Shown here in pieces: positions 58,621 through 64,000 of a DNA stretch of 64,000 nucleotides. A model generated the notes under the pieces. It made no database searches. It had not been told where the DNA came from and saw only the letters and a list, made by a program, of their open reading frames with translations. The position numbers and the translations under genes are program-made. Location: positions 2,790,001-2,854,000 of the forward strand of contig OY969694.1 in the NCBI GenBank assembly GCA_963701955.1, in the 5' to 3' direction. This DNA comes from Bog-473 sp963701955 (GTDB lineage Bacteria > Actinomycetota > Acidimicrobiia > Acidimicrobiales > RAAP-2). Numbering within the stretch: position 1 is the stretch's first letter; each line of letters opens with the position of its first letter.

Positions 58621-59256
58621 CGCCAACTGCGCTGCCATTGCGTCGAGCAGACGGCGACGCTCGAGCAACGTCTTTCTGATCGCATCGCTATCGGTGCTGG
58701 CGATCTCTGTGTCGAGGTCCCACTGCGCCTCATGCAGGACGGCGGAGAGCTCCTGGGCGGCATCCCCTTCGAGATGCAGTTCTCTCGGGTTCTCAGCGAC
58801 TCCTTCGAAGAATTTCGAAGAGTCCCTGTGTTCGCCACGGAGGTCGGGTTCGACGGCGCGACCAGTCACCTTGTTCGGGACAATCTCAAAGACCCGGACT
58901 CCCGGAACGGTGACGATTGGATTCGGGAGGTTGGCCCCCAGCCGTGCGACATCGTCGTACGGGACGAGATGAGCAACGCCTTCCACGACGACACTCCAGG
59001 CACTACGGCGGCCCGCCGTTGTCTGGTCGGCCTCAAAGGTCACCGCCGAGCCGTCGAGATGGAATGCGGCCCATCCCGCCCCGAGGCGGATCACGATTCC
59101 GCCCTCGATCACTCTGAAATTCACAGGTATGACGTAAGGCGACGGGTCGCCATTGATGGCGACCCGGCCGACGCCTGTCGAGGCCGCTTGGCGAGCCAGG
59201 TGCTTGCGGCACTCGTCCTCACCGAGCACCATCGAACCCCTTCTGTCGAGCTTCAC
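58603..59256 (-). CDS. Pyridoxamine 5'-phosphate oxidase-like protein with C-terminal helical domain
   Basis: About 217 residues from GTG 59256, which has AAGGAG eight bases upstream. Split-barrel domain: GVGRVAINGDPSPYVIPVNF, GAGWAAFHLDGSAVTFEADQ and WSVVVEGVAHLVPYDDVARL. The last 50 residues form a helical module (QELSAVLHEAQWDLDTEIAS, then RRRLLDAMAAQL) that matches the stand-alone protein at 47951-48145. Proteins of the split-barrel type bind FMN or F420; mycobacterial DosR regulons contain several. Reaction unknown. Confidence 0.85.
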   Translation of the reverse strand: MKLDRRGSMVLGEDECRKHLARQAASTGVGRVAINGDPSPYVIPVNFRVIEGGIVIRLGAGWAAFHLDGSAVTFEADQTTAGRRSAWSVVVEGVAHLVPYDDVARLGANLPNPIVTVPGVRVFEIVPNKVTGRAVEPDLRGEHRDSSKFFEGVAENPRELHLEGDAAQELSAVLHEAQWDLDTEIASTDSDAIRKTLLERRRLLDAMAAQLATTNPR

Positions 59257-59285
59257 TGGGGACTCCTTTGTTGATTCGCTTCTGT

Positions 59286-59729
59286 TTAGCGCACCACGAT
59301 CGTGGTACACGGTGCATGGTGCAGGACATATTGGGAGACGGAGCCCAAGAAGATGCCAGCTACCTCGCTGTGGCCCCGTGTGCCCACCACGAGTGCAATC
59401 GCTCCACTGCTGAGTCGAGCAAGTGCCGGCCCAGGCGCGTCGAGGACGGCCTCGCCCTTGACCACGACTGAAGGATCGAGTTCGCCGGCCACTCGGAGTG
59501 CGTCCGCAACGATGGCGTCGGCAGATTCATGGATCAGACTCACAGGAAAGACGGCACTGCCTTCAGTGGGCATGTCGGAATACGCACTCACCACATGAAG
59601 CACGGCATCCCATCGGGCCGCCTCTGTCACGGCAAACTCGACGGCTCGGCCAGCGCACGCTGATCCGTCGACTCCTACGACAATTCGACGCTCAACGCCC
59701 CTTTCGGTGTTTCGGTCATTCTGTCCCAC
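59286..59729 (-). CDS. Universal stress protein (USP 3)
   Basis: 147 residues from GTG 59729 (AAGGAGG five bases upstream). RRIVVGVDGSACAGRAVEFA and ATP motif VVGTRGHSEVAGIFLGSVSQ. A DevR-like box is centred 95 bases upstream. The next gene in the same direction (58603-59256) begins 30 bases after its stop, so they are likely one transcript. Confidence 0.92.
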   Translation of the reverse strand: MGQNDRNTERGVERRIVVGVDGSACAGRAVEFAVTEAARWDAVLHVVSAYSDMPTEGSAVFPVSLIHESADAIVADALRVAGELDPSVVVKGEAVLDAPGPALARLSSGAIALVVGTRGHSEVAGIFLGSVSQYVLHHAPCTTIVVR

Positions 59730-59817
59730 GGCGACCTCCTTGAGTCCTGGGCGACAACATCTCCCATCGTCCCCGGGGAACACCCAGTTCGGCTAGGGAG
59801 GAAGGTCCTGAGGACCA

Positions 59818-59831
59818 GGGACGGCAGTCCC
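59818..59831 (-). promoter_or_regulatory. DevR/DosR-like box upstream of USP 3
   Basis: GGGACGGCAGTCCC: both half-sites are exact matches to GGGAC-N4-GTCCC. Adjacent to it GGTCC-TGA-GGACC (59804-59816) is a further inverted repeat. The rest of the 59730-60051 gap shows no gene. Confidence 0.7.
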
Positions 59832-60051
59832 CGGCGCTGGCGGGATGGCCTGTCTCTTCCGGGGGATGACATGCTTCCGCTGTTGAGGTCGGACCAGAGG
59901 ATGACGGCATGGATCTCGCCGGCGCAGGGCGGAGAAGCAAGTTCGACAGCGGAAGCAGGGAACTGAGTCCGACGATCGGCCGTTCGCTCGTCGAGCCATG
60001 GCGTCATCAGCCTCCCGGCTCGAACTTGGTGCGACCATCTGAATCGTCAAA

Positions 60052-60492
60052 TCAGCGGACAACGGTGGTTGTGCAGTGTCCGTGATGGATCACGTGCTCC
60101 GAAACTGAGCCCAACAGAGCGCCCACAATCTGACTACGACCTCTGGTCCCGACGACGAGTGCCGACGCTCCTTGGCTCACTTCCACCAGAACGTCCCCCG
60201 GGACTCCGTAGACGATTTCACCCTTTGTCACGACGCCGGGGTGAGCTGCGTGGACTCTGTCCATCGCGAGACGCGCAACGGACTCGGCACCCTCCTGGTC
60301 AAGGACAATTGGGGTCACGATTCCATACCCCGGGAGCCCGTTGTAGACGGTGACGATCTGCAGGATCGACCCGGTCGCAGCGGCCTGGTTCGCGGCGTAG
60401 TCCAGTGCTCGCAGCGACCCAGACGAGCCATCCACGCCCACGACAATTCGAAGTTCGTCTGGCGTGTCTGCGTTTGCGATCTCGTTACTCAT
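60052..60492 (-). CDS. Universal stress protein (USP 4)
   Basis: 146 residues from ATG 60492. ELRIVVGVDGSSGSLRALDY and ATP motif LVVGTRGRSQIVGALLGSVS. Most similar in layout to USP 3 (HVIHHGHCTTTVVR against YVLHHAPCTTIVVR at the ends), suggesting a duplicated pair. No strong DevR-like box was seen directly upstream; it may be read from the promoter of the coiled-coil gene. Confidence 0.92.
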   Translation of the reverse strand: MSNEIANADTPDELRIVVGVDGSSGSLRALDYAANQAAATGSILQIVTVYNGLPGYGIVTPIVLDQEGAESVARLAMDRVHAAHPGVVTKGEIVYGVPGDVLVEVSQGASALVVGTRGRSQIVGALLGSVSEHVIHHGHCTTTVVR

Positions 60493-60567
60493 CAGTCCCA
60501 TCCTTTCCACGGTTCTGCGGTGAAAAAGGGTGCAGCTGTACCTCTCGGAAAACGTGTGATCGAGACC

Positions 60568-60912
60568 TCAGTCTCGTGAGATGACGGCCTGCACAGCGTC
60601 GAATGCTTCATTGATGTCGTGGAGGAATTCATGAACACCGACGCGCAGAGTCTCGGCTGTGCCCGCAGCGTCTTGGTAGGCGTCGCGGAGCTTCGAGGCC
60701 GCAACAGAATTCACATTGCGGGCAAGGTCGAGCTGCTTCGCCGCCTCATCGCGCAAATCCAACTTGGCCAGGTCGACTTGAACCCTGAGCTCGTCGATTC
60801 GGGTCTTCCAATCGTCGAGGATTCGCATGACTTCGTTGAAGCGGACCGTCTGGTCGTCCGTCGCTGTGCCGTTTGGGCTGGTGCTCTCTGAGCTACGTGT
60901 GATGTCAGACAT
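60568..60912 (-). CDS. Coiled-coil hypothetical protein (114 residues)
   Basis: From ATG 60912 with AGAGGAG six bases upstream. After a Ser/Thr-rich start the sequence is a long amphipathic helix, WKTRIDELRVQVDLAKLDLR, then DEAAKQLDLARNVNSVAASK and VGVHEFLHDINEAFDAVQAV. Low hydrophobicity and heptad pattern suggest a coiled coil or granule-associated (phasin-like) protein, which would suit a lipid-storing cell, but there is no direct evidence. It sits just downstream of a 48-residue small gene and upstream of USP 4 in one direction. Confidence 0.75.
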   Translation of the reverse strand: MSDITRSSESTSPNGTATDDQTVRFNEVMRILDDWKTRIDELRVQVDLAKLDLRDEAAKQLDLARNVNSVAASKLRDAYQDAAGTAETLRVGVHEFLHDINEAFDAVQAVISRD

Positions 60913-61015
60913 CTTCATCTCCTCTTTCGGTGTTGCTTGCTCGGACTATTCGGAAGTTGCGGACGCGTCTCCGGCGACAGCTGTGCCATCGGATCGCTGC
61001 ACCTGGGTGCGGTCG

Positions 61016-61162
61016 TCAGTGCACGTCGCTTGGCCTGTCGGACCGTGCGCGGCGTATCTCGGTGAGAGTGGGGGCGATGTCATCGAGAACATACGGATTC
61101 AAGGACGGCCGCCCGCTGCGACCCGTGGTGCGCTGCGACTTGGGGGCCTTCACCTGCCGCAT
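61016..61162 (-). CDS. Small basic protein (48 residues) with DevR-like box upstream
   Basis: ATG 61162 with an excellent AAGGAG site seven bases upstream. Product begins MRQVKAPKSQRTTGRSGRPS and continues LNPYVLDDIAPTLTEIRRAR, ending SDRPSDVH. The N-terminal half is strongly basic (a possible nucleic-acid or membrane contact) and the second half could form one helix. No family recognised. A perfect DevR-like box is centred about 98 bases upstream. Same direction as the coiled-coil gene 104 bases downstream, so probably an operon leader gene. Confidence 0.65.
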   Translation of the reverse strand: MRQVKAPKSQRTTGRSGRPSLNPYVLDDIAPTLTEIRRARSDRPSDVH

Positions 61163-61253
61163 CAGAATCTCCTTTTCGTGTACAGAACTCGTCGATGCAT
61201 CTATTGGACCGTGATTTGGGGTCCGGTGGTAGAGAGAAAGGGCCTGACCACCT

Positions 61254-61267
61254 GGGACCTAAGTCCC
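61254..61267 (-). promoter_or_regulatory. DevR/DosR-like box upstream of small-protein gene
   Basis: GGGACCTAAGTCCC: both half-sites exact, and the central CTAA is close to the TWWA of the mycobacterial box. One of the best sites in the window. No other promoter sits nearer than the 48-residue gene on the left. Confidence 0.8.
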
Positions 61268-61338
61268 TGCCGGGGAGCTGGGCGCACGCGGTCTTCCCCA
61301 ATGGGGCTGGGACCACGGCTCGGGTACCCGATTGTCAC

Positions 61339-61890
61339 TCAGCGGCTGAGCGTGCGGAGTGCCCTCTCGACATTGACCGACGGCGCGGTATGCGAGGTGT
61401 CGATGGCAGCTGCCGACCTCCAAGGGTCCATTCCCGCCTCCATCACATTTCTGACGGCAACGGTGGCCTCCGAGACGTCCTCCCCGCGCGCGAGCCGTTG
61501 TTGGATCCGTTCAGCTCCTATGGATTCCTCGCATGTACAGCAGATCGCGAGGAGTTCGGTTCCCGTTTCCTCGGCGACGCCAGCGGCCTTGGCGCGTTCC
61601 TCGGCGCTCACCCATGACGCATCGAGAATCACGGACTCCCCTTCCTCAAGATGCTCTCGGGCGTTCCCGAGAAGTTCCCGGTACACGGCAGCGCGGGCTT
61701 CGGGTGCATAACGATCAGGGTCCGATGGTCGACCTTGCCGGATCTCGTCGGATCGCAGGAGCACCCACCCGGTCTCCTTCGCCAGTCCAGCCGCGAGCGT
61801 GCTCTTCCCTGTACCAGGGAGCCCTCCAATCAGCACAAGTGCCGACTGGGCGCTCCGGATGTGCTTGAGGGCCAAATTCTGGAGAGTCAC
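61339..61890 (-). CDS. P-loop kinase domain protein (C-terminal half of an Rv2004c-like protein)
   Basis: P-loop ALVLIGGLPGTGKSTLAAGL, then WVLLRSDEIRQGRPSDPDRY, VILDASWVSAEERAKAAGVA and RIQQRLARGEDVSEATVAVR: an AAA_33/zeta-toxin-like small kinase. A GTG at 61890 overlaps the stop of the upstream gene (GTGA), so it may be a separate coupled gene; alternatively a one-base error splits a single fusion. In M. tuberculosis both halves are one protein (Rv2004c), a DosR regulon member. Substrate unknown. Confidence 0.8.
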   Translation of the reverse strand: MTLQNLALKHIRSAQSALVLIGGLPGTGKSTLAAGLAKETGWVLLRSDEIRQGRPSDPDRYAPEARAAVYRELLGNAREHLEEGESVILDASWVSAEERAKAAGVAEETGTELLAICCTCEESIGAERIQQRLARGEDVSEATVAVRNVMEAGMDPWRSAAAIDTSHTAPSVNVERALRTLSR

Positions 61891-62775
61891 GCGCTGAATC
61901 CGACAGCGACAGTTTCCTGCTCGGAACGAAGGCACGCGACCTTGGCTCTCACGTATGCGCGCAGTGCCATATGAAAATGCAAGAGAGGCGGCGGCAGTCG
62001 GGCACCTGCATGATGCTCATATGCCCGGACGAACATGCCAGCTGCATCCCCCCGGCCAAGACGCTCAAGGTCCATTGCGAGGAATGCAACGTCTGCACAG
62101 ACATCATCCCACCGCAATGCGTCTGAGAACTCGAGGCAATCGAGGATGCGGATTCCGTCCTCCAGACAGTAGATGTCCGAGGCTTGCAGGTCCCCGTGAC
62201 CATCACAGATTCGCCCTTCGGCGATTCTCGCTTCGAGAAGTGCGCGATGTGAATGCAGCCAACGGGCGACGAGGCTTCCAATCTCAGTCTCGACCCTTGG
62301 ATCCAGCGTGGTATGGGGAATGCGTGCGACCTCTTCGAGATTGTCCCTCCACTTGCGTGCGACTGCCGAAGGGCTCGCAGACGCTGAGATCTGCGCGGAC
62401 CGCGCTGCGCTCTCATGGAAGGACGACAGGACCGCTGCGACGGCGTCAAGCCATGCCTCGGTGTCGCTCATCCGTTCGCAGCAGGGAGGACAACTGGCGC
62501 TCCTCAGGGAGTGCACGCATGACGACCATATGCTCCAGCAGCTCGCCATCCATGACGAGGTCAGCGACGCCGAGATAGACGTCAGGAGACAGTCGGGCAT
62601 TGAGCTCGACCTCGCGGCGGCAGTCCGCGAGGCGAGCAACGCGCTCCCTGAAGTCCAAGAAGTCGAAGTGAACCGGCTTGCGGATCTTGTAGACCCTGTC
62701 GCCGCTGAAGACGAGGACAGAGATATGCGTCTCCGCCACCCGGACTGATGAACTCGTCGAAGTTGGTGGCTCCAT
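61887..62775 (-). CDS. Aminoglycoside-phosphotransferase-fold protein (N-terminal half of an Rv2004c-like protein), frameshifted
   Basis: Start ATG 62775: THISVLVFSGDRVYKIRKPV is the nucleotide-binding strand with the kinase lysine; VVMRALPEERQLSSLL follows, then a frame break near 62470 to DTEAWLDAVAAVLSSFHESA. The catalytic loop is RICDGHGDLQASDIYCLEDG (HGDL) with the metal Asp in IRILDCLEFSDALRWDDVCA. Ends HMALRAYVRAKVACLRSEQE. A phosphotransferase of unknown substrate. DevR-like boxes at 62952 and 63096 lie in the divergent gap upstream. Confidence 0.82.
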
Positions 62776-63233
62776 GGTCTCTATCTCCCGGAAACCCTCG
62801 GTGCTGGCCCGAGTACGCGTCCGACCTCTGGATTCATTGATATGTTGACCTGTGTCGAGCTGGGTGAACCAAGGTCTGCGTCGAACTCGCCTCCGATCAG
62901 AATGTATTGACCGTCAGTGGGGTTCCAGCAGAGACAAAGGTCACGGTCATCGGGACCTTGGTCCTAAAGACCCGACGCGGGGGAACTGATGCGGGCTGTA
63001 CGCAGCATCTCTCGGCAATGTCCTCTTGACGCTGGTCAGCGGTGATCCTCTCGACCCGATGCTGAACCCAGAAGGGACTCTCGGACTGATGCGCCGGGAC
63101 CAACGTCCCTAGCTCGCGGGCGGCCGAGCGGGGACGATAGAAGCATGCCCACAACGATGCCTGTCAGGGATGACGCAGCTGGGGAGCGTCCAGTCGGTCT
63201 CCCTCGTGAGGGCGGCTCTGAGGGGGATTGTCT
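62776..63233. promoter_or_regulatory. Divergent intergenic region with two DevR/DosR-like boxes
   Basis: GGGACCTTGGTCCT at 62952-62965 and GGGACCAACGTCCC at 63096-63109, both with exact or one-mismatch half-sites. They lie between the phosphotransferase gene (left) and the GNAT gene (right, 132 bases from the second box). GGGACTCTCGGAC at 63074-63086 is a half-site only. No other gene is seen. Confidence 0.75.
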
Positions 63234-63861
63234 GTGTTGACGTCTCCGCCGAACTATCCGAGCGATCTCGAGGCCGATGTCACCTTGGTGGACGGGACTC
63301 GCTGCAGCCTGCGCCCGATCCGGCCCGACGATGCAGAGGGCGCTCATCGAATTCCATCGGCATTTGTCTCAGCGATCGACGTACCTGAGGTTCTTCACGG
63401 TTCATCCGACCTTGTCAGCAGCTGAAGTCGAGCGTTTCACCACCGTGGACTACACGGACCGTCTGGCTCTCGTGGTCGAGACAGAAGTAGGTCTCATCGC
63501 CGTGGGTCGGTTCGACCGCTACGTGGGTTCCCCAGAAGCCGAGGTCGCGTTCGTCGTGGCTGATGACTATCAGCATCACGGGATCGGGTCGCTCCTGCTC
63601 GACGAGCTCGCCCGGGCTGCCAGGTCGCGTGGTATTGGAACATTCCTGGCTGAGACGCTCTGTGAGAACAAGGCAATGCTGGACGTGTTCCATCACTCTG
63701 GCTTCGACGTGTCGACGAAGATCGAGTACGGAACCGTCTGGCTGCGCTTTGGAATCGAGATGACAGAGCCGTACCGCGTCGCCCTGGCCACCCGCGACGA
63801 AACGCGGCGAGTTACTCGTCTCCCGTCGGTCGGGACCGCCGAGCGAGTTCGCAAATGCTGA
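63234..63861 (+). CDS. GNAT family N-acetyltransferase, frameshifted
   Basis: N-terminus EADVTLVDGTRCSLRPIRPD, one extra G near 63335, then FHRHLSQRSTYLRFFTVHPT. Acetyl-CoA site: EVAFVVADDYQHHGIGSLLL followed by DELARAARSRGIGTFLAETL and NKAMLDVFHHSGFDVSTKIE. About 208 residues, resembling the catalytic part of actinobacterial protein lysine acetyltransferases (Pat/KAT) that modify acyl-CoA synthetases, but without their cNMP or synthetase domains. GTG start at 63234 with GAGGGGG eight bases upstream. DevR-like boxes lie upstream. Confidence 0.85.
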
Positions 63862-64000
63862 TTGTCGCTGGTCCATCTGGCGCCAGTGCACATGACGGGG
63901 GCGCATCCCATCCGGAGCAGCAGGGCCGGATCTTCTCCGTGATGGATGGAGTGCGCGATCTCCATCTCGAAGGCGAGATTGACTACGTCGGCTCCCCCGA
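63855..64000 (+). CDS. Possible partial gene at right edge
   Basis: An ATG at 63855 overlaps the GNAT stop and opens a frame that stays open to the window end (about 48 codons: MLIVAGPSGASAHDGGASHP, then GRIFSVMDGVRDLHLEGEID). The overlap suggests an operon partner. No family can be recognised from this fragment. Confidence 0.35.
   Translation, partial: MLIVAGPSGASAHDGGASHPEQQGRIFSVMDGVRDLHLEGEIDYVGSP

Noticed and set aside
63693..63965. Minus-strand frame at the right edge
   Set aside because: It lies antisense to the clear GNAT domain; the plus-strand frame starting at 63855 fits the local gene direction better, though weakly.

Overview
The window is high-GC DNA in the actinobacterial style. 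It has frequent GTG starts, tight GTGA/ATGA gene overlaps, a MarR/TetR/LysR regulator mix, fused LivH/LivM/LivG transporter frames and mycobacteria-like DevR/DevS (DosR/DosS) two-component proteins. It most likely comes from an uncultured actinomycete, perhaps of the Acidimicrobiia; the exact lineage cannot be fixed from sequence reading alone. No phage, plasmid origin or CRISPR array was seen.

Left part (1-17.5 kb): a mixed catabolic and transport region. It holds a PD-(D/E)XK nuclease-like gene (running off the left edge), an amidase, a DrrAB-type ABC exporter with a divergent TetR regulator and visible operators, a ROK sugar kinase overlapping a cytochrome P450, tRNA-Arg(ACG), a branched-chain-amino-acid-type ABC importer (binding protein, fused permeases, two ATPases), MarR, an amidohydrolase, a cupin and a Baeyer-Villiger monooxygenase. 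Nearly every gene here needs one or more frame changes to read through while its active-site motifs stay intact, so I read these as sequencing or assembly indels rather than decay.

Middle boundary (17.5-23.8 kb): an unexplained stretch, a decayed IS3-family transposase fragment, a LysR regulator, a secreted phosphoesterase with two nearly identical 95-residue repeats, a HAD phosphatase and a patatin-like protein that lacks the nucleophilic serine.

Right part (23.8-64 kb): a large locus resembling the mycobacterial DosR dormancy regulon. It contains a group 3b-like [NiFe] hydrogenase operon with its maturation protease and HypC; two DevS-like GAF histidine kinases and two DevR-like response regulators; PfkB; a ROK kinase; an acetyl-CoA hydrolase/transferase; PEP synthase/PPDK; a CtpF-like P-type ATPase; a four-gene pyruvate:ferredoxin oxidoreductase operon with a GltD/ferredoxin partner; GAPDH; a wax ester/triacylglycerol synthase; an ABC exporter; four universal stress proteins; two pyridoxamine-oxidase-like proteins; an Rv2004c-like phosphotransferase/P-loop kinase; and a GNAT acetyltransferase.

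The strongest signal is a family of about 15 intergenic palindromes of form GGGAC-N4-GTCCY (and relatives), all with the same 4-base spacer. They lie close upstream of most of these genes and match the core of the mycobacterial DosR box. The inferred picture is a duplicated hypoxia/redox sensor system controlling hydrogen metabolism, pyruvate-ferredoxin flux, glycolytic and gluconeogenic switching, lipid storage and stress proteins. A 48-residue unannotated small protein (61016-61162, minus) and a small helical domain found both alone (47951-48145) and fused to a flavin-binding-type protein (58603-59256) look like undescribed parts of it.
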